A DNA stretch of 40,941 bases from Budvicia aquatica DSM 5075 = ATCC 35567 (GCF_000427805.1 NZ_KE386587.1:3669-44609); one strand, 5' to 3'; shown: positions 9,846 to 18,204, counted from the first letter of the stretch. The notes: a model not told the origin generated them from the sequence alone. A program made the numbers and translations.

Positions 9846-10670
9846 TTATCCTCGCAGGCTAAGTATGGTCCGGGTTTCTGCCGGCGTTGCCGGCGATCGA
9901 CCGGCCTCATTGGCTAAACGTACCGCCCGGGCAACAAATTCAGCGTTAGATTTCGCCAGTTGTCCCTTGCTATAAAACACATTATCTTCCATACCCACCC
10001 GAACGTGACCACCCATAGCAAGGGTTGTTAACAGTACCGGTAAATGCCCTTTGCCAATGCCGAAGGCCGACCAGTGCGCCTCCGGTGGCAGTAAGTTTCT
10101 TAGATAAACCAGGTTTTCAACCGTGGCAGCGGTTCCGCCTGCGGCACCGAGCACTAATTGGTAATAAGCAGGCGTTTTGATTAGGTTCTTCTTTATGTAA
10201 TACAGCGAGTTGTAAAACATTCCCGCATCAAATATTTCGATTTCAGGCCTGACGTCGTTATCGATCATCACCTGCCCTAGCTTCTCAAGAAACTTAGGAT
10301 GATTGATAAACAAACCGCTGTGCGCCCAGTTCATTGAACCGCAGTCATAAGAAGCCAGCTCCGGTTTCAAATCGATAACGTGTTCCATCCGGGTTTCATC
10401 CGTAGCATTTAGGTCACCGGATGTTGTCAGGTTGATGACAATGTCGCACTTCTCACGGATCAGCCCCACGGTTTCTCTGAATTTATCCAGATTCATGGTG
10501 CCTTTACCCAGATCGTCACGCATATGAAGATGGGCAATGGCCGCTCCCGCTTGCCAGCATTCATGCACATCAGCGGCAATTTCTTTTGGCGTCAGCGGAA
10601 TATTGGGGTTATCTTCTTTGGTTGGAAAAGCGCCCGTGGTTGCTACCGTAATAATCGTTTTAGTATTCAT
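9846..10670 (-). CDS. Beta-keto acid cleavage enzyme (BKACE/DUF849, Kce-like)
   Basis: A 274-residue TIM-barrel protein of the BKACE family (PF05853). Members condense a beta-keto acid with acetyl-CoA and release acetoacetate plus a CoA ester; the founding member is 3-keto-5-aminohexanoate cleavage enzyme. The metal-binding pair HLH is visible as His47/His49 in AIAHLHMRD. The later barrel motifs [26 protein letters not shown] and [11 protein letters not shown] are also present. Substrate specificity varies widely in the family and cannot be read from the sequence, so no gene symbol is given. The start at 10670 has AAGG 8 bases upstream. It lies 16 bp after the carrier gene and 4 bp before atoB. 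Confidence 0.88.
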   Translation of the reverse strand: MNTKTIITVATTGAFPTKEDNPNIPLTPKEIAADVHECWQAGAAIAHLHMRDDLGKGTMNLDKFRETVGLIREKCDIVINLTTSGDLNATDETRMEHVIDLKPELASYDCGSMNWAHSGLFINHPKFLEKLGQVMIDNDVRPEIEIFDAGMFYNSLYYIKKNLIKTPAYYQLVLGAAGGTAATVENLVYLRNLLPPEAHWSAFGIGKGHLPVLLTTLAMGGHVRVGMEDNVFYSKGQLAKSNAEFVARAVRLANEAGRSPATPAETRTILSLRG

Positions 10671-10686
10671 AATAATGACCTTCTGG

Positions 10687-11949
10687 TTAATTCCCTTCTT
10701 GTAATTCAGCGTTGTGCAGTGCAGCAGATTTATCTTTTTTGCCATCAATGTTAGGTAATGCGAACATCATCAGACCGGCTAAACAGAAGAAGACTGCACA
10801 AATCATTAGCCCGGTAACCAGACCATAACTTTGTGCAATAAAGCCCATAGCGAAAGGAGCAAAGGCAGAAACGCCCCGTCCGATGTTGAAGCAGAAACCG
10901 GCACCGATAGTGCGCACTCTGGTTGGGAAAAGTTCAGGGAAATATGACCCCATCAGCCCGACGAAAGCAGTAAAGAAGGCATAAACCGGGCCCATAATCA
11001 GCAGTGACATATCGCCGGTCATATTGACGTAGATTGGCAACGTAATCGCCGTTCCCATAAATGAAAGCACCAGTGCCGTGCGCCTGCCGACTTTATCGGC
11101 CAACATACCGAACGCGTTATATCCGACGAACATGCCGATATTAAGCACCACGAAGAACAGAGACATCGTTTCCATGCTCAACCCGCGATCCTGAGTCAGG
11201 AACAGCGGTAGCCAGGTGGTACATCCCCAATAGCCAATCAGGCCAAAGCTGGCAACGGTCGTGGCTAAAATGGTATTACGCAGCATATCCGGGGAGAAAA
11301 TCTCAGAAATGGAAATCTTCTCGCCTTTCACTTTTTGCTCTTCTTTTTGTTTCTTCCACGCCTCTGACTCAGGAACAAAAATCAGGAAGTAGAGCGCCGC
11401 GATAATTGCGCCACCTCCGCATAAAAACAGAGCACGCCAACCGAAAGTAGGAATGATCAAATAGGCTAAGAACGCCGCTAAGCCGGCACCAACAGGGAAG
11501 GAACTCAGTACAAAGGAGGCTGCCCGACCGCGCTGTTTTGCAGGCCAGGTTTCAGTGATATAAGAAACAATAATGCTCCATACGCCACCAAGACCCAAGC
11601 CGGCCAGAAAGCGCAGTACCAGAATTTCAAACCAGGTACTGGTATAGGCGATAGCCATAGTCAATACGCTGAAAATAATCAGACTCCAGAATAAGGTTTT
11701 CCGTCGTCCGTAAGTATCGGCACACCAGCCGACGATAATGCTACTAAAGCCAATGCCTACCATGGTCGCAGTAGCTAACAGGCCTCCGTCAGCCCTTGAT
11801 ATACCAAGATCGGCGATAATAACCGGCATCGCGACTGCGAGTAACAGAATGTCCATAGCGTCAAACATATAGCCAAAGAAGCCGCCAAACAGGACATGCC
11901 ATTTAGTCTTTTTGTTACCTGAAACGGGTGTATTGCTGGAACTCGTCAT
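10687..11949 (-). CDS. MFS transporter (aromatic acid/metabolite:H+ symporter-like)
   Basis: A 420-residue major facilitator superfamily carrier with about 12 hydrophobic segments. The family's loop 2-3 motif appears as GWCADTYGRRKT (after helix 2) and as GMLADKVGRRTA in the second half. A charged central loop (KKQKEEQKVKGEKISISEIF) separates the two six-helix bundles. FDAMDILLLAVAMP in helix 1 is typical of organic acid symporters of the AAHS/sialate-like group. The start at 11949 follows GAGGG by seven bases. Its place inside the BKACE operon suggests it imports the operon's substrate or its cyclic precursor. That is inference. Confidence 0.85.
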   Translation of the reverse strand: MTSSSNTPVSGNKKTKWHVLFGGFFGYMFDAMDILLLAVAMPVIIADLGISRADGGLLATATMVGIGFSSIIVGWCADTYGRRKTLFWSLIIFSVLTMAIAYTSTWFEILVLRFLAGLGLGGVWSIIVSYITETWPAKQRGRAASFVLSSFPVGAGLAAFLAYLIIPTFGWRALFLCGGGAIIAALYFLIFVPESEAWKKQKEEQKVKGEKISISEIFSPDMLRNTILATTVASFGLIGYWGCTTWLPLFLTQDRGLSMETMSLFFVVLNIGMFVGYNAFGMLADKVGRRTALVLSFMGTAITLPIYVNMTGDMSLLIMGPVYAFFTAFVGLMGSYFPELFPTRVRTIGAGFCFNIGRGVSAFAPFAMGFIAQSYGLVTGLMICAVFFCLAGLMMFALPNIDGKKDKSAALHNAELQEGN

Positions 11950-11963
11950 GGTATATCCCTCAA

Positions 11964-12737
11964 TCACAGATCGAACATAGCGACCGGACGGCACCAGCCT
12001 GCGCTGGCAGCTTTAATTTTTATCGGGAAGCAGGCGATTTTAAAACCGAATGGCGGAAGTTGATCCAAGTTACTCATCTTCTCCATGTGGTAATACTCAC
12101 TTTCAATACCGGCAAAGTGACCTTCCCAAATCAGTGATGAATCTCCGGTTTGCTCAAATTCTTCAGCAATAAGAGAAAGCGGACGATCCCAGCTCCACGC
12201 ATCCGTACCGACAACTTTAATTCCCCGGTCCAGAAGGTATAGCGTGGCTTCACGAGTCATGCCACATCCGGCACTCAGGTAAGCTTCCGTTCCCCAATGC
12301 TCGGCGGCACCGGTACGAATCACTACGATATCGAGGGGCTTCAGCTGATAGTTAATTCGCGCCAGTTCGGCTTCGATATTGGCTACGGTAATTTTTCCGC
12401 CATTTCCCGGCTGCTGGGAGAAGTCGAGCATCACACCGTCAGAGAAGCACCACTCCAGCGGAATTTGATCTATGGTTCTGGCGGGTTCACCTTTGTTCAT
12501 TGTCGGGTGATAGTGCCAAGGTGCATCAAGATGGGTACCGCTGTGCGTTGTTAGCTGGATATATTCAATTGACCACCCTAACCCGCCGGGCAGATCTTTT
12601 TCGGTTGCCGTAGGGAAAAACTGGCGCATATGTTCAGCGCCTTTATCGTGCCCCCAATACTCTATTTTGGTTGGCATTGATGGAGGATCGCAGGGCGTGT
12701 GGTCTTCAATGGTGACGCTTAGATCGACAATTCTCAT
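11964..12737 (-). CDS. Cyclase-family metal-dependent hydrolase (kynurenine formamidase fold)
   Basis: A 257-residue protein of the cyclase family (PF04199), which includes bacterial kynurenine formamidase KynB and isatin hydrolase. The metal-binding signature HSGTHLDAPWH spans residues 65-75, with His65, His69, Asp71 and His75 available as ligands. A later GTDAWSWDRP and EGHFAGIESEYYHMEKMSNLDQLPP also follow the family. Members hydrolyse amide or lactam/lactone bonds. The substrate here is not known. As the first gene of the operon it may open a cyclic or amide precursor before beta-keto acid cleavage. The ATG at 12737 follows GGGAG. A GTG five codons earlier overlaps the ribosome site and is less likely. 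Confidence 0.82.
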   Translation of the reverse strand: MRIVDLSVTIEDHTPCDPPSMPTKIEYWGHDKGAEHMRQFFPTATEKDLPGGLGWSIEYIQLTTHSGTHLDAPWHYHPTMNKGEPARTIDQIPLEWCFSDGVMLDFSQQPGNGGKITVANIEAELARINYQLKPLDIVVIRTGAAEHWGTEAYLSAGCGMTREATLYLLDRGIKVVGTDAWSWDRPLSLIAEEFEQTGDSSLIWEGHFAGIESEYYHMEKMSNLDQLPPFGFKIACFPIKIKAASAGWCRPVAMFDL

Positions 12738-12809
12738 ATAAAAAACTCCCACATTATTTTTACTAAAATCACGGTCACTCTATTTATTGGTCTAAAAACA
12801 GCCAATAAC

Positions 12810-12825
12810 TTGGTCGTACGTCCAA
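12810..12825. promoter_or_regulatory. Putative TetR operator O1
   Basis: TTGGTCGTACGTCCAA is a near-palindrome with seven of eight base pairs matched. It lies 73 bp before the cyclase-gene start. A related copy lies 28 bp away, centre to centre. Assignment to the divergent TetR-type protein is inferred from position. Confidence 0.6.
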
Positions 12826-12837
12826 CCTATTAAATTA

Positions 12838-12853
12838 TTGAACGGACGTCTAA
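12838..12853. promoter_or_regulatory. Putative TetR operator O2
   Basis: TTGAACGGACGTCTAA. Its reverse complement agrees with that of O1 at 12 of 16 positions, sharing a TT.GACGT.CG..CAA frame. It is less symmetric than O1. Confidence 0.55.
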
Positions 12854-13020
12854 CTAATTTGTAGTAAAGAGTGAGGTAGATCTGAAAAAATCAGCTTTGA
12901 AGCCAAATGGTCTGAGAGTGAGAGGCAAACTGAAAGTTAGAAAATAGCTTGAAAACAGCTTTAAAATCATGAGATAAGAGTATCATCAGAATGGATGCGA
13001 TGGGATTAGCCGGGACAATG

Positions 13021-13034
13021 ACTCAAATTTGAGT
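13021..13034. promoter_or_regulatory. 14-bp perfect palindrome ahead of the TetR gene
   Basis: ACTCAAATTTGAGT is perfectly self-complementary. It lies 20 bp upstream of the TATAAT at 13055-13060, so it would overlap the -35 region of the regulator promoter. It is unlike the O1/O2 sequences and may bind a different protein. Confidence 0.5.
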
Positions 13035-13152
13035 GTATTTACTCCCTGCGGCTTTATAATGGAGCGGTGTCTGTCGTAAGTATAGAGTTGGTCATCTTGG
13101 ATTTTTGCTTCAGATCTTTTCTGTTTCGGCAGCCACCCCACTTTTTGACGGT

Positions 13153-13857
13153 ATGAAATACAACATGCAGATATCAACATCAGAAAAAATCTTAAATGCT
13201 GCTGAACAGCTTTTTGCACAAAGTAGTTATGATTCGGTTTCTATCCGCCAGATTACCCAAACTGCGGGCGTTAAACTGGCGCTGGCACACTATCACTTCG
13301 GCACTAAAGAAGCGCTGTTTGAAGCGGTGATCAAGCGCCGGATTGGCCTGCTCAGCGACTCCCGCCTACAGCTATTGGAATACTTTCGCAATCAGGCCAA
13401 CGGAGCACCGCTCTCCATTGAGCAAATCGTACACTCATTTATCATGCCCTATCTGTTCTGGCACCTTAACGGCGGGCCGGGATGGAGAAGCTATTCCCGC
13501 ATAGTTTCAAGCTTACTGGGGTATAACCTCGGACTGTTAAAAGATCAGTTTGATGCCACCGCACGCTTATTTCAGGCAGAAATGCGCCGTTCAATCCCTG
13601 AAGCCGACGAGGCCAGCATTCAATGGGGATTCGATTTTATGGTGGGTGTGATGTGTAATACGTTCTCTGAAGTAGACAGAATCGGCGGGTTATCCGATAT
13701 GCACTGCTCTATTGAAAACAAAGAGCAAGCCTGTGAATACTTACTCTCATTTATCGTTGCCGGTCTAAAGAGTCTGGCAGAGAACAACAAGGAAGATCTA
13801 TCCGGCAGTCTGGCCATTTTGAAGGCGTTAAACATGCCTGAGAAACAGAGCTTATAG
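13153..13857 (+). CDS. TetR/AcrR-family transcriptional regulator
   Basis: A 234-residue regulator. It has an N-terminal TetR helix-turn-helix (residues about 8-55: KILNAAEQLFAQSSYDSVSI, then RQITQTAGVKLALAHYHFGTKEALFEAVI). A larger all-helical ligand-binding domain follows, of the type annotated TetR_C_30 in AcrR/CecR-like proteins. It is divergent from the BKACE operon and so is its probable repressor, with an intermediate of that pathway as the likely inducer. Both points are inference. The start is uncertain: ATG 13153 and ATG 13165 are both possible, and neither has a strong ribosome site. Confidence 0.85.
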   Translation: MKYNMQISTSEKILNAAEQLFAQSSYDSVSIRQITQTAGVKLALAHYHFGTKEALFEAVIKRRIGLLSDSRLQLLEYFRNQANGAPLSIEQIVHSFIMPYLFWHLNGGPGWRSYSRIVSSLLGYNLGLLKDQFDATARLFQAEMRRSIPEADEASIQWGFDFMVGVMCNTFSEVDRIGGLSDMHCSIENKEQACEYLLSFIVAGLKSLAENNKEDLSGSLAILKALNMPEKQSL

Positions 13858-13934
13858 AAAGTAAAAAACCTTCACTAACACGCCATTTAGGATCGCCAGT
13901 GAAGGTTTAAGCAAGATAATACTAACTTAACGAT

Positions 13935-14249
13935 TTAGGTGCTGAACTTCAGGCCAATAATACCGGCAATAATCAGGCACAGGCTAAGCACTCGCATCAA
14001 ACTGGCCGACTCACCTAACAGTATAATGCCGGTAATAGCCGCCCCTACCGCGCCGATCCCCGTCCACACCGCATAAGCCGTACCTACCGGTAAAGTTTTC
14101 ATCGCATTAGCTAATAAAAATACGCTGGCGGCCATCGCAACCACGGTAATAATGCTCGGCGTTAAGCGGGTAAATCCATGGCTATATTTCAAACCGATCG
14201 CCCATACCACTTCTAATATTCCGGCGATAAATAAAATAATCCAGGCCAT
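13935..14249 (-). CDS. sugE: Guanidinium exporter Gdx (SugE), SMR family
   Basis: A 104-residue four-helix small multidrug resistance protein, nearly collinear with E. coli SugE/Gdx (105 residues). The essential membrane glutamate is Glu13 in [39 protein letters not shown] is the conserved helix 3 region. It works as a dual-topology dimer, exchanging guanidinium for protons across the inner membrane. The guanidine-II riboswitch directly upstream supports the guanidinium role over a general drug-efflux role. AGGGGAG is the ribosome site, 9 bases before the ATG. Confidence 0.94.
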   Translation of the reverse strand: MAWIILFIAGILEVVWAIGLKYSHGFTRLTPSIITVVAMAASVFLLANAMKTLPVGTAYAVWTGIGAVGAAITGIILLGESASLMRVLSLCLIIAGIIGLKFST

Positions 14250-14272
14250 AAAGAGTACTCCCCTGACACTGT

Positions 14273-14314
14273 GGGGTCGTCCCCGTATGATTGATGCGTA
14301 AACAGGTCGTCCTG
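14273..14314 (-). promoter_or_regulatory. Guanidine-II (mini-ykkC) riboswitch
   Basis: On the minus strand there are two small hairpins with identical ACGA loops: CAGG-ACGA-CCTG (14303-14314) and GGGG-ACGA-CCCC (14273-14284), 18 bases apart. This is the defining architecture of the mini-ykkC/guanidine-II class, in which the loops kiss on guanidinium binding. The CCCC arm of the second hairpin could alternatively pair with the GGGG of the sugE ribosome site just downstream, which would explain translational switching. Pairing was judged by eye. Confidence 0.9.
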
Positions 14315-14375
14315 CTTAGCCAATAGAAATAAACTGCGCAGCTTAGTATAAGCTAGTTGACCGTATACTTTCCAC

Positions 14376-14729
14376 TTACCCCATTATTTTGTCACGAAAC
14401 ATAAAAAATACTGCGCCTAACAGGCAGAGCCCGGCCCAGATATAATCTGTCCGAAAAGGTTCTTTAAGGATATACATTGAGAAAGGAATAAATACCGACA
14501 GGCTAATCACTTCCTGAATGATCTTTAACTGACCTGCGGAGGCGACTTGGTAACCAATACGGTTAGCCGGCACCTGCAGCAAATACTCAAACAGTGCGAT
14601 GCCCCAACTGACTAATGCAGCAACAACCCAGACTTTACTGTGAAAATATTTAAGGTGGCCATACCAAGCAAAAGTCATAAACACATTGCTTAGCGTCAGC
14701 ATAAAAACGGTAATCACTAACGGTGACAT
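14376..14729 (-). CDS. DUF486/DMT-superfamily membrane protein
   Basis: A 117-residue protein with four hydrophobic helices, of the DUF486 family (PF04342) in the drug/metabolite transporter superfamily. Conserved stretches are FMTFAWYGHLK, WGIALFEYLLQVPANRIGY, LKIIQEVISLSVF and the final AGLCLLGAVFFMFRDK. No substrate is known for the family. It lies between sugE and the entericidin gene on the same strand. The guanidine riboswitch lies downstream of this gene, in front of sugE only, so this gene is probably expressed separately. Confidence 0.82.
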   Translation of the reverse strand: MSPLVITVFMLTLSNVFMTFAWYGHLKYFHSKVWVVAALVSWGIALFEYLLQVPANRIGYQVASAGQLKIIQEVISLSVFIPFSMYILKEPFRTDYIWAGLCLLGAVFFMFRDKIMG

Positions 14730-14777
14730 AAACAGAGTAGTCCTGAATACGACGAGAGATCTGGCAAAAAGCTAAAT

Positions 14778-14909
14778 TCAGCTTGCCCCGCGTTCAATAG
14801 CACTGCCGACATGGCGAATATCTTCACCAAAGCCGCGAACAGTGTTGCAGCCACTCAGAGCGGATAAGACAATAAATGATAACAATATGGCACTGATCGT
14901 CTTCAACAT
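14778..14909 (-). CDS. ecnB: Entericidin-like small lipoprotein (EcnB/EcnA type)
   Basis: A 43-residue protein. The signal peptide MLKTISAILLSFIVLSA ends in the lipobox LSGC, with Cys21 as the lipidated residue. The mature part NTVRGFGEDIRHVGSAIERGAS has the entericidin GxGEDI...G.AIE pattern. Entericidins A and B of E. coli are antidote and toxin lipoproteins encoded in tandem between efp and sugE, which is exactly this gene's neighbourhood. Only one gene is present here. The mature part looks like either type, so B is the better but not certain label. A strong GAGGAG ribosome site lies before the ATG at 14909. Confidence 0.88.
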   Translation of the reverse strand: MLKTISAILLSFIVLSALSGCNTVRGFGEDIRHVGSAIERGAS

Positions 14910-14986
14910 AAGGCACTCCTCGTGTTCTGGTCTACAAGATAAAGATAAGGCCGTGAATACGGCCTTATTTGAGTCTCAGCGATGAG

Positions 14987-15553
14987 TTATTTAACGCGTG
15001 ACACATACTCACCGGAGCGGGTATCAACTTTAATCACTTCACCAATCTGAACGAATAAAGGTACTTTTACCACCGCGCCAGTGCTCAGCGTTGCTGGTTT
15101 ACCACCGGTACCGGCAGTATCACCTTTCAGGCCCGGATCGGTCTCAATAATTTCTAACTCAACAAAGTTAGGCGGCGTTACCGCAATAGGAGCACCGTTC
15201 CATAAAGTGATAATACATTCCGCCTGCTCAACCAGCCATTTAGCGTTATCGCCTACGGCTTTAGCATCAGCTTCTAACTGTTCGAATGTAGAATTATTCA
15301 TGAAATGCCAGAAGTCACCATCGGTATACAGATAGGTCAGGTTCATATCCATGACGTCTGCACCTTCAGCGCTATCGGTAGACTTAAAGGTTTTTTCCAA
15401 TAGCTTACCTGAAATCAGCTTACGCAGACGAGTACGGGCAAACGCTTGTCCTTTACCAGGTTTAACAAATTCACTCTCAATAACGGCGCAGGGTTCACCG
15501 TCTAACATGATTTTAAGACCCGGACGGAAATCGTTGCTAGAATAAGTCGCCAT
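14987..15553 (-). CDS. efp: Translation elongation factor P
   Basis: A 188-residue EF-P with the three-domain layout of the family: a KOW-like domain I and two OB folds. It binds stalled ribosomes between the P and E sites and relieves polyproline arrest. Lys34, in the loop [11 protein letters not shown], is the residue beta-lysylated by EpmA after EpmB makes beta-lysine. The epmB gene is divergent and 47 bp away, so modification enzyme and target share one short promoter region. The C-terminal signature of domain III is present ([16 protein letters not shown]). Confidence 0.97.
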   Translation of the reverse strand: MATYSSNDFRPGLKIMLDGEPCAVIESEFVKPGKGQAFARTRLRKLISGKLLEKTFKSTDSAEGADVMDMNLTYLYTDGDFWHFMNNSTFEQLEADAKAVGDNAKWLVEQAECIITLWNGAPIAVTPPNFVELEIIETDPGLKGDTAGTGGKPATLSTGAVVKVPLFVQIGEVIKVDTRSGEYVSRVK

Positions 15554-15600
15554 GATGGTCCTCTTTCTTAGATTAAATTAATTAGGTAGCTCTGCTCAAA

Positions 15601-16629
15601 ATGGCGCACATTGTAACCCATAACACAGTAACTAGAGAAGGATGGTTACACCAGTTATCGGATGTTATTACCGATCCTGACGAATTATTACGCCTTTTAT
15701 CTCTCGAAAACCACCCTAAGTTGAACAAAGGCAACCAAGCACGCCGTTTATTTGCCCTACGGGTTCCCCGGGCATTTGTGGCGCGAATGCGTAAAGGCGA
15801 TCCACAAGATCCGCTGTTGCTGCAGGTTTTAACCCAGCAGGCTGAATTTACTCAAGCCCCCGGATACAGCGCTGACCCGTTAGAAGAACAGCACGCAGCC
15901 GTTCCCGGCCTGCTGCATAAATATCATAACAGAGCGCTGCTGCTGGTAAAGGGGGGCTGTGCCGTTAACTGTCGTTATTGCTTCCGTCGCCATTTCCCTT
16001 ATCACCAGAATCCGGGCAATAAGCAAAGCTGGTCTGCAGCATTAAACTATGTCAGCCAACATCCTGAACTGGATGAGCTTATCTTTTCGGGCGGCGACCC
16101 GCTAATGGCCAAAGATAATGAACTGGACTGGCTGATCGCTGAAGTAGAAAAGATTCCACATATTCAGCGGCTACGAGTTCACTCGCGTTTACCGATTGTT
16201 ATTCCGGCTCGTATTACCGATGTATTATGCCAGCGCTTTGCAGATTCACGGCTGAAAATTATTCTGGTCACACACATAAACCACGCCAATGAAATTGATT
16301 CTGAAGTCGCTAATAGCATGAAAAAATTAATATGTTCTGGCGTTACACTGCTCAATCAAAGCGTGTTGTTGAAGGGAGTAAATGACAGTGCAGACCGGTT
16401 AATTAATCTAAGCAATGCATTATTTAACACGGGTATACTACCTTATTATCTTCATGTCCTTGATAAGGTTCAGGGAGCCGCGCATTTTATGGTTGATGAC
16501 GATACCGCCAGAGAAATTATAGGTGAAATGCTAGCAAAAACATCTGGTTATCTTGTTCCTAAGTTAACCAGAGAAATTGGCGGACAGCCAAGTAAGACTC
16601 CGCTGGACTTAAAGTTATTTAACGATTAA
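15601..16629 (+). CDS. epmB: EF-P-modifying L-lysine 2,3-aminomutase EpmB
   Basis: A 342-residue radical-SAM, PLP-dependent aminomutase that converts L-alpha-lysine to (R)-beta-lysine for attachment to EF-P. The 4Fe-4S motif CxxxCxxC is Cys120-Cys124-Cys127 (CAVNCRYC). ELIFSGGDPLMAKD is the SAM-binding GGD region, and SGYLVPKLTREIGG near the C-terminus contains the PLP lysine. Length and sequence follow E. coli EpmB (YjeK, 342 residues) closely. It is divergent from efp. A strong hairpin at 16671-16707 ends the unit. Confidence 0.95.
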   Translation: MAHIVTHNTVTREGWLHQLSDVITDPDELLRLLSLENHPKLNKGNQARRLFALRVPRAFVARMRKGDPQDPLLLQVLTQQAEFTQAPGYSADPLEEQHAAVPGLLHKYHNRALLLVKGGCAVNCRYCFRRHFPYHQNPGNKQSWSAALNYVSQHPELDELIFSGGDPLMAKDNELDWLIAEVEKIPHIQRLRVHSRLPIVIPARITDVLCQRFADSRLKIILVTHINHANEIDSEVANSMKKLICSGVTLLNQSVLLKGVNDSADRLINLSNALFNTGILPYYLHVLDKVQGAAHFMVDDDTAREIIGEMLAKTSGYLVPKLTREIGGQPSKTPLDLKLFND

Positions 16630-16670
16630 TTAGACTGATATACTCATAATAAGCCCGCTACCCATTTAAA

Positions 16671-16707
16671 ATCCACTGTGTTGATTATGTTAATCAGCAC
16701 AGTGGAT
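16671..16707 (+). terminator. epmB terminator hairpin
   Basis: A 17-bp stem with one G-T wobble (16671-16687 with 16691-16707) and a 3-base loop, 41 bp past the epmB stop. It is flanked by A-rich and T-rich sequence on the two sides. The rest of the 16630-16891 gap is A+T-rich and presumably holds the fliB-type gene's promoter. Confidence 0.7.
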
Positions 16708-16891
16708 TAAAATATTTTATATTAGCCATCTAATAACGCAACGTTACATTAACATCGCCGTTAATAAATTAATTTCAATCTAAATAGTCACTTCGAATTA
16801 AATAACGTAGTATTTGTTTACCCACATCAGATAATTTCGTAATATAAAAAATCCATATAGGAATTCTCTCGTTTTCCGGTCGTGAATTAGT

Positions 16892-18103
16892 ATGAATATA
16901 ATCAATATCTATGAGCCTGAATATGTTCGTCGGTTTCAATGTAATGGCGGTGGATGCTTATGCACATGTTGCATCGGCAAAGAAATCCCATTAGATAAAG
17001 TCAGCTCACAGTCATATCTCCGCAGTTCTGATAGTGATATTCGAACGGTGGCTCAACGGAGTATTGAACTGGCTAAAACAGACCTTGAGAATTGGGGCAT
17101 TATCCATTTGAGCAGCGATAATTACTGCTCCTTCTTTGATAAGTCAAAATCCTGCACCTATTGTATGATAGGCAATCGAGACGATCTTCATACCCGCCCT
17201 AAATTCTGTCTGGACTATCCCTACGTTAATATCCGCTGGAAGAACGAAACCCGTAAAAGTTTAGCCATTGAGTGCCCGGAGGCCTGTGGCCAAATACTCA
17301 TGAACCCGACCTCTATTTGGCTGGAGTCAACCAAACATATTTCATCGGCCAGTCATTCTCCACTGGATAGCATTTATCATGCGATTAACACTGAATGTAT
17401 CTCTGTCGCACTGCGCCCTGAACTTACGCTGACTGAAAAGCTGTTTGCCATCGGCAAAATCACACTAAATAATCAGCCTGACATCGGCGATAAGTCACTA
17501 AACAGTAAGAATATTAATTCGAGACTTAAAACGTTAGCTTCCTCTTTAACCACGCAAGCTATCAGAGAGGGTCTTGCTAAAACGCCGCATGATATGGCAC
17601 TACAATGGAAAGTGTTTGCAGAGATTGGTTCCCAAGTGTCGGCGCTGGCTAACGTTGAGAATGTCCCGGCGATGGCGAATTTCTGGTCTGATATATATCA
17701 GGATATACATCAGACGCAGGGCAATGGAGAACAGAAGATTGCCCTGCTGGATGAGGTATGGAATCATACGGTTGTACCGATTAGTCATGAATTTCCGCAC
17801 ATTGTAACTAATTACCTGTTCTATCGGATTTATCATGACGGATATCCATATCATCCGCAGATAAGCAGCCTAGAAAGCTTCTACCAGTTAGTGACACACT
17901 GCTTTATAATAAGAAATCTGGTTAGCTACTGGGTGATGTTCTATTCACAGATCAGAAAATCCAAAATCATTGATATTGTTAATATCTATCATCGCTGGCT
18001 GCGCCAGTACCCCAATGCTATTGCTGATACCGCCCAGAGTTTAAAGAACAGCGGACTTTACGATCCTGAAAAAATTAATCAGCTGCTGGTTCATAAAAAC
18101 TAA
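16892..18103 (+). CDS. fliB: FliB-like lysine-N-methylase
   Basis: A 403-residue member of the FliB family. In Salmonella, FliB (about 400 residues) methylates surface lysines of flagellin. The N-terminal third carries the family cysteines: Cys17, 22, 24, 26, 27, then Cys79, 88, 91, 106, 128 and 132, consistent with the iron-sulfur cluster reported for FliB. FQCNGGGCLCTCC corresponds to the family's FxCxGxxCxxxCC. The C-terminal two thirds are helical without recognisable motifs. No flagellin or other flagellar gene is in the window, so the target protein is unknown. It is convergent with groEL, sharing a bidirectional terminator. Confidence 0.8.
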   Translation: MNIINIYEPEYVRRFQCNGGGCLCTCCIGKEIPLDKVSSQSYLRSSDSDIRTVAQRSIELAKTDLENWGIIHLSSDNYCSFFDKSKSCTYCMIGNRDDLHTRPKFCLDYPYVNIRWKNETRKSLAIECPEACGQILMNPTSIWLESTKHISSASHSPLDSIYHAINTECISVALRPELTLTEKLFAIGKITLNNQPDIGDKSLNSKNINSRLKTLASSLTTQAIREGLAKTPHDMALQWKVFAEIGSQVSALANVENVPAMANFWSDIYQDIHQTQGNGEQKIALLDEVWNHTVVPISHEFPHIVTNYLFYRIYHDGYPYHPQISSLESFYQLVTHCFIIRNLVSYWVMFYSQIRKSKIIDIVNIYHRWLRQYPNAIADTAQSLKNSGLYDPEKINQLLVHKN

Positions 18104-18142
18104 TACTGCATTACTGAACGTCAAAAACTGAGCATTACTGAT

Positions 18143-18174
18143 AAAAAAACCCCGGTGTCTCCACCGGGGTTTTT
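18143..18174. terminator. Bidirectional terminator between fliB-like gene and groEL
   Basis: An 8-bp G+C-rich stem CCCCGGTG/CACCGGGG with a 4-base loop, flanked by seven A on the left and five T on the right. It serves as an intrinsic terminator in both directions. Confidence 0.92.
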
Positions 18175-18204
18175 GCTATTCAGAAAGACTGAATGCAGGG
18201 GGAA

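Larger units (their letters stand above)
12738..13152. promoter_or_regulatory. Divergent promoter region, cyclase operon / TetR gene
   Basis: This 415-bp gene-free region lies between the divergent operon and the regulator. It holds two related 16-bp near-palindromes (12810-12825, 12838-12853) on the operon side. On the regulator side it holds a perfect 14-bp palindrome (13021-13034), followed by a TATAAT -10 box (13055-13060). Confidence 0.6.
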
